Below, piece after piece: positions 7,933 through 14,972 of a DNA stretch of 21,077 bases. The position numbers were made by a program, and so were the translations under genes. The stretch lies in the NCBI GenBank assembly GCA_012797825.1, contig JAAZOI010000172.1, forward strand, positions 1 to 21,077, given 5' to 3'. The notes under the pieces were generated by a model. That model was given only the letters and a program-made list of their open reading frames with translations. It ran no database searches and had not been told where the DNA came from. Position 1 is the first letter of the stretch. The number at the start of each line of letters is the position of its first letter. Source of the stretch: Eubacteriaceae bacterium (GTDB lineage Bacteria; Bacillota; Clostridia; Eubacteriales; UBA1433).

Positions 7933-8928
7933 TTAAATTGAATAATAGAGCATTTCATCTATTATATATTTTTTTATTCTTTCTTTTTTATGTAAATGTT
8001 CCAGATGAGCAAGCGCTTCGCCTGAGGCAAACCATTGCTGCTCTTTAGTGTATTTGCTCCACATATCCGCTTTTACACTCCAAGTCATTTTTGATGCTAT
8101 CTGGTAAGCCGTCATATTTCTTTGCTCTTTGTTAAGTATATCAACAACCTCATCAAGCCTTGCTTTATGATGTTTTATTATTTCATCTATCCTTGCATAT
8201 ACATCAAAGTCATTGCTTCTGTGTCCGCAGAGAATTTGTTTTATATCCATTTTCTTTGCTTTTTCTAGGCTGTTAAGATAGCTTCCAAGCGAATAAAAGC
8301 CAGTTTCCCAAAAGGTAATATTAGGAGAAATGTTGCCCAGTATATGGTCTCCGCAAATCAGTATTTTTTTATCTTTATCATAAAGAGCTGTCTGCCCCGG
8401 GCTGTGACCTTTAAATAAAACAGCCTGGAAATTGTATTTGCCTACAATAAATTTATCGCCCTCATCAACTCTTATATAATCATTTCTTTTATAATTTCTG
8501 TTCTTTAAAAATTCAGCTTTAAATAATACATCTACATATTCACTCGGCATTCCGAAAAGCTTTGTCGCTAAATTAATATCCCTTCCGCCCTTATTGCCCG
8601 TTATTTTATTTTGCTCTTCTCTTCTTTCCAAATATTCTGCGTCTAATCTTCCCAAATATATATTTATATTTTCAATAGATTGAATCAAGCCTATGTGGTC
8701 GCCATGCATATGAGTTGCATAAAAATCGGTGTTTTCCATTGTGAAACCAAGCTCATCCATTGCTGTGTAAAACGCTTCTCTGCAAATTTCATTATTAAAC
8801 CCGCTGTCAATAATTAAATTTCTGCCGCCTGCATCCGAACGAATAAAATAACTGTTTAATACTTTTAAAGGACTATTCGGCAAAGGAATCTCTACCAAAT
8901 AAATGTTGTCTGCTGCTTCTTTATACAT
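7933..8928 (-). CDS. MBL-fold metallohydrolase with C-terminal winged helix
   Basis: A probable binuclear zinc hydrolase. I choose the ATG at 8928 (331 residues) because CGGAG lies 6 nt upstream; a longer reading frame from GTG at 9000 has no ribosome binding site. In the longer numbering, the metal-binding motif THMHGDH gives H97, H99, D101 and H102; further ligands are H199 (KGHSPGQ), D218 (ICGDH) and H260 (CGHR). After about residue 265 the chain becomes helical (HHKARLDEVVDIL, TAYQIASKMTW, ALAHLEHLHKK), as in the LACTB2/BLACT winged-helix extension. The substrate cannot be read from the sequence; relatives hydrolyse thioesters, RNA or other esters. It is the first gene of the guaB-guaA transcript, with a 20-nt gap. 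Confidence 0.88.
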   Translation of the reverse strand: MYKEAADNIYLVEIPLPNSPLKVLNSYFIRSDAGGRNLIIDSGFNNEICREAFYTAMDELGFTMENTDFYATHMHGDHIGLIQSIENINIYLGRLDAEYLERREEQNKITGNKGGRDINLATKLFGMPSEYVDVLFKAEFLKNRNYKRNDYIRVDEGDKFIVGKYNFQAVLFKGHSPGQTALYDKDKKILICGDHILGNISPNITFWETGFYSLGSYLNSLEKAKKMDIKQILCGHRSNDFDVYARIDEIIKHHKARLDEVVDILNKEQRNMTAYQIASKMTWSVKADMWSKYTKEQQWFASGEALAHLEHLHKKERIKKYIIDEMLYYSI

Positions 8929-9000
8929 TTTTGCTCCGAATACATATTGATTATATTTTAAATTAATATATCTATTATATACACCTGCTTTGCTTAACAC

Positions 9001-9032
9001 AATATAAAACTTATTTTATAATGTTTTATATT
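9001..9032. repeat. 10-bp inverted repeat in divergent promoter region
   Basis: AATATAAAAC (9001-9010) and GTTTTATATT (9023-9032) are exact reverse complements with a 12-nt spacer. They lie between the MBL-guaB-guaA operon (minus) and the zinc-ribbon membrane gene (plus). The minus strand has a TATAAA-like stretch inside the spacer, so this could be an operator for the gua operon. It does not resemble a PurBox. Confidence 0.55.
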
Positions 9033-9061
9033 AAAAAATTTATTTTAATACATAATATTTT

Positions 9062-9091
9062 TTGTACATATTCCAAATTTTATATTATAAT
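9062..9091 (+). promoter_or_regulatory. Sigma-A type promoter for the plus-strand gene at 9128
   Basis: TTGTAC (9062-9067) and TATAAT (9086-9091) are separated by 18 nt. The predicted transcript begins near 9098, leaving a leader of about 30 nt with an AGGT site before the ATG at 9128. Confidence 0.6.
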
Positions 9092-9127
9092 ATTTGCTAT
9101 ATTAGTCTAATTAGGCAGGTAAATTAA

Positions 9128-10540
9128 ATGAAATGTAATTTTTGTAAAAATGAAATAGAATCTAATATGCGGTTCTGTCCGTATTGCGGACAGCCTATTG
9201 CTCACAGCACCCCGCTTGATAAATATATGGATGATGAGCAAGCAGCTTCAAATAAACCCGCAGATAAATTTGATGATATTTTCAAAGCGCATGAACGCTC
9301 AAAATCAGAGGAAAGATCGCAAATAAATAAGCAAACAAATGAGCATTTAAGATCAGATGAAATAAGACGCAGCTCAAGAAATGCCGATGATTTTTATATG
9401 CCGAAAATATTTAATCCCGACAGCGTTGATGAAGTTTCATCAGATGATAATATGTATAGCGCTAATAAATCAAATAATGCTAAGCAGAACCTATCTTCTG
9501 ACACACCTGATAAATTGTTCAATGGCGAAACTGAAGTTATAAAAACAAGAGGCAGATTTTCAGGCAGCCTGGATGATGATATAGATGATGACAGACCGCT
9601 TTATACCATATCGGATACTAACAGATACGAAAAAGATTTGGATTATGATAATTCATATTACGTACGAAGACCCAGAAGAAACAACCGTAAAATATTAATT
9701 ATCGCAGGAGCGGTAGTACTTGCGCTTATACTTGCGGCTTTAGCTTACTTTTTTATCATAGGAAGCAAACCGCATCTGAAACAAAAAACAACTTCAATTG
9801 AAGCCGGAACGCAAGTAGATTTGCTTTCACTTGTAGAAATTGAAAACAGCAGCAAGTATGACGTCCAAGTAAAATCAGGTCAAATTGATAATATGGTTCC
9901 CGGTCAGTATAACGTAACATATACCGTTACCAACAAGAAAAACGATAAGACGGAAGATTTCGCGTTTATGTTCAACGTAGTTGATACTACCCCGCCTACC
10001 ATAACAGCTCCGGATTCTATTACGGTATTTAAAAACACTCAGTTTGATATTCTGCAAAATGTCAGCGTTACCGATACCGTTGACGGCACAATTAATAATG
10101 CCAATATAACCATAACAGGAAATATCGACTCTACTACAAAAGGAACTTACCCTGTTACACTCACTGTAAGCGATAAAGCGGGAAACAAAGCTACAAAAGC
10201 TATAAATGTTATTATAGACGATCCTACTGCCTTCTTTAATTCAATTACCGGAGTATGGAAATTTGATAATGTAGAAGGGCAACAGCTGATTATTAAAAAA
10301 GACGGCAGCAAATACAAAATGTATGTAGGATTTGAAGGGAGCGAAGGTTACGGCGGTGAATTTACATTCAAAACAGTATCGTCCGACAGCAAAACCGCAA
10401 CTCTGACTTGGTATGTTCAAGACGAAGAAGGCACAGTAACTCAGGAAGTCAAAATTGATACAGGCGCTCCGGGTGATAAGAAAATGAAAGTTGATATCGG
10501 ACAAGGCTGGCAGAATCTCACATACCTTAAGAAAAACTAA
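9128..10540 (+). CDS. Zinc-ribbon / membrane / Ig-like domain protein
   Basis: A 470-residue protein with four parts. (1) Residues 1-24 form a zinc ribbon: C3/C6 in MKCNFC and C17/C20 in FCPYCG. (2) Residues 25-185 are a polar, acid-rich, probably disordered linker ending in RRPRRNNRK. (3) A single hydrophobic helix spans about 188-212. With the basic RRNNRK before it, the N-terminus should face the cytoplasm. (4) The outside part has two Ig-like repeats of DUF5011 type: about 218-287, and about 288-368 (DTTPPTITAPDSITV, VSDKAGNKAT). It ends in a beta-rich domain (about 370-470, ITGVWKFDNVEGQQL). The design suggests a cytoplasmic zinc finger linked to an extracytoplasmic beta-domain, perhaps envelope sensing. 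No function can be assigned. It is monocistronic, with its own promoter and terminator. Confidence 0.85.
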   Translation: MKCNFCKNEIESNMRFCPYCGQPIAHSTPLDKYMDDEQAASNKPADKFDDIFKAHERSKSEERSQINKQTNEHLRSDEIRRSSRNADDFYMPKIFNPDSVDEVSSDDNMYSANKSNNAKQNLSSDTPDKLFNGETEVIKTRGRFSGSLDDDIDDDRPLYTISDTNRYEKDLDYDNSYYVRRPRRNNRKILIIAGAVVLALILAALAYFFIIGSKPHLKQKTTSIEAGTQVDLLSLVEIENSSKYDVQVKSGQIDNMVPGQYNVTYTVTNKKNDKTEDFAFMFNVVDTTPPTITAPDSITVFKNTQFDILQNVSVTDTVDGTINNANITITGNIDSTTKGTYPVTLTVSDKAGNKATKAINVIIDDPTAFFNSITGVWKFDNVEGQQLIIKKDGSKYKMYVGFEGSEGYGGEFTFKTVSSDSKTATLTWYVQDEEGTVTQEVKIDTGAPGDKKMKVDIGQGWQNLTYLKKN

Positions 10541-10555
10541 CAATAACAAATATCA

Positions 10556-10580
10556 ATCCCTATTTATATAGGGATTTTTT
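10556..10580 (+). terminator. Intrinsic terminator of the zinc-ribbon membrane gene
   Basis: ATCCCTAT (10556-10563) pairs with ATAGGGAT (10568-10575) around a TTAT loop, followed by a T-run to 10580. It begins 16 nt after the stop codon. Confidence 0.88.
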
Positions 10581-10679
10581 ATTTTGTTTAAAATTATTTA
10601 ATAAAATAATATTGTTATAATTAAATTATTGTTATATTTTTTATCATAATAATAAGCATAGAGATTTAAAGCAATATAA

Positions 10680-10705
10680 AAAAAGACGGTATTTACCGTC
10701 TTTTT
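10680..10705. terminator. Intrinsic terminator of groEL
   Basis: AAAAAGACGGTA (10680-10691) pairs with TACCGTCTTTTT (10694-10705). On the minus strand the GACGG stem is followed by a U-rich run, 17 nt after the groEL stop. It is symmetrical and could also stop read-through from the plus-strand gene. Confidence 0.88.
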
Positions 10706-10721
10706 AATATTACTGTTTATC

Positions 10722-12347
10722 TTACATCATCGGCATTCCGCCGCCGCCCATAGGGGGCATAGGAGGATTATTTTCCTTAATATCAGCTACAGCCGCTTCC
10801 GTTGTAAGAAGCATAGCCGCTGCGCTTGCAGCATTCTGAAGCGCGCTTCTTGTTACTTTTGTCGGGTCGATTATACCTGCTTTAAACATATCAACATATT
10901 CAAATTTATATGCGTCAAAGCCTTTGCCTTTGTGTTCATGTCTTAATTTTTCTATAACAACCGAGCCTTCAATACCCGCGTTTGCAGAAATTTGTCTTAT
11001 AGGTTCTTCAAGTGCTCTACGTATTATAGCAGCTCCGGTTTTTTCATCGCCATGCAGAGTTTCAACTAATTTTTCAACAGGTTCTATAGCTCCTATAAAC
11101 GCGCTTCCGCCGCCTGCCACAACGCCTTCTTCAACTGCTGCTCTTGTAGCATTTAATGCGTCTTCTATGCGATATTTCTTTTCTTTAAGCTCTGTTTCGG
11201 TTGCCGCGCCCACGTTTATAACAGCAACGCCGCCCGAGAGTTTCGCAAGTCTTTCCTGAAGTTTTTCTTTGTCATAATCACTTGTTGTGACTTCGATTTC
11301 TGATTTAATTTGTTTTATTCTGTCAGCAACAGCTTGTTTGCTGCCTACGCCTTCAACAATTATTGTGCTGTCTTTTGTTACTCTTATCTGGCGGGCTTTG
11401 CCAAGTTCTGCAATGCCGGTATTTTTAAGCTCAAGACCCATTTCCTCGCTTATTACAGTTGCGCCTGTTAAAATAGCAATGTCTTTAAGCATTTCTTTTC
11501 TTCTATCGCCGAATCCCGGAGCTTTAACTGCAACGCAATTGAATACTCCTCTTAGTTTGTTCAGAATTAAAGTTGCTAAAGCTTCGTTTTCAACATCTTC
11601 CGCAACAATTAGTAATTTGCCGCCGTTTTGCATTACAACTTCAAGCACGGGAAGAATTTCCTGTATATTGGATATTTTCTTGTCTGTAAGAAGAATAAAT
11701 ATATCTTCATAAACAGCAACCATTTTTTCTGTATCAGTTACAAGATACGGAGAGAGATAACCTCTGTCAAATTCCATACCTTCCGTAAATTCAAGTTCAA
11801 TGCCGACGGTTTTGCCTTCTTCTACTGTTATTACGCCGTCATTGCCTACTTTGTCCATAGCATCCGCAATTAATTTGCCTATTGCTTCATCGCCTGCGGA
11901 AATTGACGCAACCTGTGTTATGAATAACTTGTCATCTCCGCTTTGGCTTATGCTCTTTAAATGGTTAACAACAACATCTACAGCTTTTTCAATGCCTTTT
12001 TTAACAATCATCGGGTTTGCTCCCGCTGCTATGTTTTTAAGGCCTTCTCTTATTATCGACTGCGCAAGCAACGTGGCTGTTGTGGTTCCGTCGCCGGCTA
12101 CATCGTTTGTTTTTGTAGCTACTTCTTTTACAAGCTGTGCTCCCATATTTTCATATGGATCTTCAAGCTCAATTTCCCTTGCTATTGTAACGCCGTCATT
12201 TGTGATAACGGGAGAGCCGAAGCTTCTTCCCAGCACTACATTTCTTCCCCTTGGTCCTAATGTAATTTTAACAGTATCTGCCAGTTTGTTAACACCAATT
12301 TCCAGCGATTTTCTGGCGTCTTCCGAAAATTTAATTTCTTTTGCCAT
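10722..12347 (-). CDS. groL: Chaperonin GroEL (60 kDa subunit)
   Basis: A 541-residue, full-length type I chaperonin subunit that forms the double heptameric ring and folds cytosolic proteins with ATP and GroES. The nucleotide-binding signatures TLGPRGRNVVL (29-39) and GDGTTTATLL (85-94) are intact. The equatorial signature AAVEEGVVAGGGSAF and the glycine/methionine tail ending GGGGMPMM are also present. The ATG at 12347 is preceded by a GAGGAG site. The gene lies 18 nt after groES and shares its CIRCE-controlled promoter. Nothing unusual was seen. Confidence 0.98.
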   Translation of the reverse strand: MAKEIKFSEDARKSLEIGVNKLADTVKITLGPRGRNVVLGRSFGSPVITNDGVTIAREIELEDPYENMGAQLVKEVATKTNDVAGDGTTTATLLAQSIIREGLKNIAAGANPMIVKKGIEKAVDVVVNHLKSISQSGDDKLFITQVASISAGDEAIGKLIADAMDKVGNDGVITVEEGKTVGIELEFTEGMEFDRGYLSPYLVTDTEKMVAVYEDIFILLTDKKISNIQEILPVLEVVMQNGGKLLIVAEDVENEALATLILNKLRGVFNCVAVKAPGFGDRRKEMLKDIAILTGATVISEEMGLELKNTGIAELGKARQIRVTKDSTIIVEGVGSKQAVADRIKQIKSEIEVTTSDYDKEKLQERLAKLSGGVAVINVGAATETELKEKKYRIEDALNATRAAVEEGVVAGGGSAFIGAIEPVEKLVETLHGDEKTGAAIIRRALEEPIRQISANAGIEGSVVIEKLRHEHKGKGFDAYKFEYVDMFKAGIIDPTKVTRSALQNAASAAAMLLTTEAAVADIKENNPPMPPMGGGGMPMM

Positions 12348-12365
12348 AATTTATTCACTCCTCTA

Positions 12366-12653
12366 CTATTCAGTTATTACAGCTAATATGTCATTTTGCT
12401 TAACTATAAGATATTCTTCGCCGTCAACTTTAATTTCCATACCCGAATATTTTGAATATATAACTCTGTCTCCGACTTTTAAATCAAGCGGAACTTTTTT
12501 GCCGTCTATAATTTCTCCTGAACCAACGGCAACTACAACAGCTTCCTGCGGTTTTTCCTTAGCGCTGTCGGGCAGCACTATCCCGCTTTTTGTCTTTTCT
12601 TCTTTTTCTTTTACTTTTAGTATAACTCTGTCTGATAACGGTTTTAAATTCAC
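12366..12653 (-). CDS. groS: Co-chaperonin GroES (10 kDa subunit)
   Basis: A 95-residue protein of standard length that caps the GroEL ring. Family features include the start LKPLSDRVILK (3-13), the mobile loop EKTKSGIVLPDSAKEKP (19-35), and GDRVIYSKYSGMEIKVDGEEYLI. The start codon is GTG at 12653, set by AGGAGG 9 nt upstream. It is the first gene of the groES-groEL operon, immediately downstream of the CIRCE operator. Confidence 0.97.
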   Translation of the reverse strand: MNLKPLSDRVILKVKEKEEKTKSGIVLPDSAKEKPQEAVVVAVGSGEIIDGKKVPLDLKVGDRVIYSKYSGMEIKVDGEEYLIVKQNDILAVITE

Positions 12654-12698
12654 GGTTATATACCTCCTGTATTTAAAAAAATATTATTAACCAATTTA

Positions 12699-12725
12699 TT
12701 AGCACTCACAATTATTGAGTGCTAA
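12699..12725. promoter_or_regulatory. CIRCE operator (HrcA binding site)
   Basis: TTAGCACTC (12699-12707), nine spacer bases, then GAGTGCTAA (12717-12725): an exact match to the CIRCE consensus. It lies just downstream of the groES -10 element, where HrcA binding would block transcription until heat shock or unfolded protein titrates GroE. hrcA is not in the window. Confidence 0.97.
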
Positions 12726-12729
12726 TGAT

Positions 12730-12758
12730 ATTTTATTCATATAAAACTTATTAATCAA
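12730..12758 (-). promoter_or_regulatory. groES-groEL sigma-A promoter
   Basis: On the minus strand, TTGATT (12758-12753) and TAAAAT (12735-12730) are separated by 17 nt. The CIRCE operator begins 5 nt downstream of the -10 element, placing it over the transcription start. Confidence 0.8.
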
Positions 12759-12818
12759 CCATTATTTACCTTTATTTAGATTTATTTTCCATTATTTTAA
12801 TAATATATCTAATTTCTT

Positions 12819-13727
12819 CTATGTTATACTCTTATATACTGCGTTTTCCTCGCGTTTTATAAGATTTTTATTTATTTTATCCTGAACGTAGTTATTTCTT
12901 AAATAATGGAACAAATACTGCTGCGCAAATCCGGTATTTTCTTTCCATTTTTCATACGCAAAATTTCTATATTCACTTTCATTCGCTTTGTTTGCGTTAT
13001 AAAAATAATCAAGTCCGGCTTTTACCCATGTGTCAATAGGGCAGCTATTGTATCTTGATAACGAAAACAGCAGGATGCAATCTGCCACTTTCTCCCCTAT
13101 TCCGCATATTTTTTTTAATTCCGCTCTTGCTGAATTATCTGTAAGTGAAGAAAGACTATTTAAATTAACTTCTTTTGAATATATTTTCCTTGCGGCGTCA
13201 ATTACGCCTTTTGCTCTGAAACCGCATTTGCATTGCATTACATCCTCAGCGCATGAATCTTTTAATACGTCCGATGTCGGAAATGTATAATAGATATTGC
13301 CTTTATACTTGATTTCTTTGCCGTACAGCATACTTAAATGTTCTATCGTTTTTTTTATAGCCGGAATGTTTTTTTGAATTGATAAAATAAAGCTGATTGT
13401 AGTTTCCCACACATCTTGTTTTAATAGATGCATGCCGCTGCCGAAGGTTACTGATTTTTTTAGTATATCATCATAATTATATACATAATATTCAATTTGC
13501 GTATACTTATTATTTATATCTAAATAATTTTCAAAAAATGTTCTTTCAGGCTCATCCGCGTTGCAAACTCTGTAAGTTGAATCATCAAGCTTCAATATTT
13601 CATATACCTTATCTTTAACAACTCCGATATATGCATTATTGCTTGTTTTATTCCATCTGAAACATTGCCCGTTTAAAAAGGTGTTATCCAAACTGAAATT
13701 ATCAATTTGCAAATCTATATAATTCAT
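12819..13727 (-). CDS. ogg: 8-oxoguanine DNA glycosylase/AP lyase, OGG1 type
   Basis: A 302-residue base-excision repair enzyme that removes 8-oxoguanine opposite C and nicks the abasic site. The N-terminal OGG_N-like domain (about 1-100) contains NGQCFRW (19-25). The HhH-GPD region has LLKQDVWETTISFILS (101-116), the NIP motif (120-122) and GFRAKG (169-174). The helix-hairpin-helix KKICGIGEKVADC ends in the catalytic lysine K213 and is followed by aspartate D232 in PIDTWV. Most bacteria use MutM (Fpg); an OGG1-like enzyme has been characterised in Clostridium acetobutylicum. The ATG overlaps the thymidine kinase stop as ATGA, indicating translational coupling. Confidence 0.92.
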   Translation of the reverse strand: MNYIDLQIDNFSLDNTFLNGQCFRWNKTSNNAYIGVVKDKVYEILKLDDSTYRVCNADEPERTFFENYLDINNKYTQIEYYVYNYDDILKKSVTFGSGMHLLKQDVWETTISFILSIQKNIPAIKKTIEHLSMLYGKEIKYKGNIYYTFPTSDVLKDSCAEDVMQCKCGFRAKGVIDAARKIYSKEVNLNSLSSLTDNSARAELKKICGIGEKVADCILLFSLSRYNSCPIDTWVKAGLDYFYNANKANESEYRNFAYEKWKENTGFAQQYLFHYLRNNYVQDKINKNLIKREENAVYKSIT

Positions 13728-14311
13728 TTTTTTATTATCTTATCGATTGACGGATTGCCGTAACATTTTCTGCATACCGGTATATAGCTTTCACTGTCGC
13801 CTATATGAATTTGCTCACCCGTATATACAGGTTCTCCGTCTATTATTCTTAAAACCATTGTAGCTTTTTTGTTGCAAAACCAGCAGATTGTTTTTATTTC
13901 CTCAATTTTATCCGCATATATTAACAGCGCTTCGCTGCCTTCGAATAAATTATTCTGAAAATCGTTCTTAAGCCCATAAACTATTACGGGTATATCCATA
14001 TAATCAACTATCTGAGTTAAGTCAAGCACCTGGGATTTTGTAAGAAAGTGACCTTCGTCTATTAAGATGCAATATAGTTTTTTGCCCGAAAACTGAATAA
14101 TTTCTCTTATCTTGGTATTCTTATCAAACATTATCGCTTCTTTTTTTAAGCCTATTTTGCTTGATACATAGCCTTTTTCATATCTGTCATCAAGCATGGG
14201 AACAAATATTAACACATCTTTACCCTGTTCTTCGTAATTATGCGCAATCTTTATTATTTCTATAGATTTACCCGCGTTCGTGCTTGAATATCTGAAATAC
14301 AACTGTGCCAT
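13724..14311 (-). CDS. tdk: Thymidine kinase
   Basis: A 195-residue type II thymidine kinase that phosphorylates thymidine with ATP in the dTMP salvage pathway. The P-loop is SSTNAGKS (9-16), slightly different from the usual GxMxxGKS/T. The catalytic glutamate is E86 in LIDEGHF (83-89). Structural zinc ligands are C143/C146 (ICWFC) and C180/C183 (VCRKC). The lasso and substrate region ends with GDSESYIPVCRKCYG. The ATG has an AAGG site. It sits 13 nt downstream of the ANTAR regulator gene, and its stop overlaps the ogg start by 4 nt. Confidence 0.96.
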   Translation of the reverse strand: MAQLYFRYSSTNAGKSIEIIKIAHNYEEQGKDVLIFVPMLDDRYEKGYVSSKIGLKKEAIMFDKNTKIREIIQFSGKKLYCILIDEGHFLTKSQVLDLTQIVDYMDIPVIVYGLKNDFQNNLFEGSEALLIYADKIEEIKTICWFCNKKATMVLRIIDGEPVYTGEQIHIGDSESYIPVCRKCYGNPSIDKIIKK

Positions 14312-14324
14312 ATGTATACCTTAT

Positions 14325-14906
14325 TTATTCGCTTTTCTCATTATTCTCAATTATTATCTGCGCAAGTTTTTCAAGCGATATACCTTTATTCATACTAAGG
14401 CTCTGCATTGCCTTATAAGCCTTATCAAGACTTATATTTTTATCGTCTGCAACTATTTCTTTCGCTTTTTCAATGAGAATTCTGTTTTTAAGTTTTGATT
14501 TAAGTTCCTCCAGCTCGTTTTGCAGCTTATATGTACGCCTGCTGCTGCGTACCGCGCTGAGTATTAACTGCTCAATTTCAAAATTGTTCAGCGGCATTGA
14601 AAAATAGCCGAAAATAATACCCTTTTTAATGTATTCATTAAGTTCATTGTAATTATTTGAAAATAAAATTGCCTCGACTGCCTGCTGTGTATTTTTAATT
14701 GTGTAAAGCAGCTGATAATTGCTTAATGATTTTGCATCATCATCCATAATAACCAAATTAACGTCCCTGCTTCTAATAGTTCTTAAAAAAGCTGAAAAAT
14801 CGTCATTTAATGACATATAATTAATCCCATGTTTTATTAATATGGAATTTACCAGGTCAGCGCAAATTTTATTTGATATGCAAACTACCGCAAAATCTTC
14901 TATCAT
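14325..14906 (-). CDS. ANTAR-domain antiterminator with degenerate receiver
   Basis: A 193-residue protein. Residues about 1-120 resemble a response-regulator receiver, but the key sites are altered. The first strand reads VVCISN without the acidic pair. Aspartates at D55-D57 occupy the phosphorylation position. The conserved switch lysine is replaced in YFSMPL (M104). A coiled-coil linker (about 124-140) leads to a C-terminal ANTAR domain (about 140-190) with the typical RxLIEKAK, AYKAMQSLSM and SLEKLAQIII pattern. ANTAR proteins bind paired hexaloop hairpins in mRNA and prevent termination. With a non-standard receiver it may be controlled by a ligand, a partner or expression level and not by phosphorylation. 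It is the first gene before tdk and ogg, with a GGAG site at its start. Its targets are unknown. Confidence 0.9.
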   Translation of the reverse strand: MIEDFAVVCISNKICADLVNSILIKHGINYMSLNDDFSAFLRTIRSRDVNLVIMDDDAKSLSNYQLLYTIKNTQQAVEAILFSNNYNELNEYIKKGIIFGYFSMPLNNFEIEQLILSAVRSSRRTYKLQNELEELKSKLKNRILIEKAKEIVADDKNISLDKAYKAMQSLSMNKGISLEKLAQIIIENNEKSE

Positions 14907-14944
14907 TATAACTCCAAAATAAACTTTGTTCGCTTAGGTGATAT

Positions 14945-14953
14945 ATTATAACA
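14945..14953 (-). promoter_or_regulatory. Extended -10 promoter for the ANTAR-tdk-ogg operon
   Basis: On the minus strand TGTTATAAT (14953-14945) is a consensus -10 with the TGn extension, 38 nt before the ATG at 14906. No good -35 is visible, which is usual for extended -10 promoters. Confidence 0.45.
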
Positions 14954-14972
14954 TAATTTATTCGAATTTTGT

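Noticed and set aside
8929..9127. Purine or guanine riboswitch upstream of the MBL-guaB-guaA operon
   Set aside because: No conserved purine riboswitch core or three-way junction could be found on the minus strand; only an AT-rich inverted repeat is present.
11800..12690. Long plus-strand open frame opposite groEL and groES
   Set aside because: It is the antisense shadow of two certain genes, with low-complexity Ser/Thr/Pro/Leu content and no domain signal.
14907..14972. Paired hexaloop ANTAR target RNA in front of the ANTAR operon (autoregulation)
   Set aside because: The 66-nt gap is too short for two hairpins plus a terminator, and no such stems were seen.
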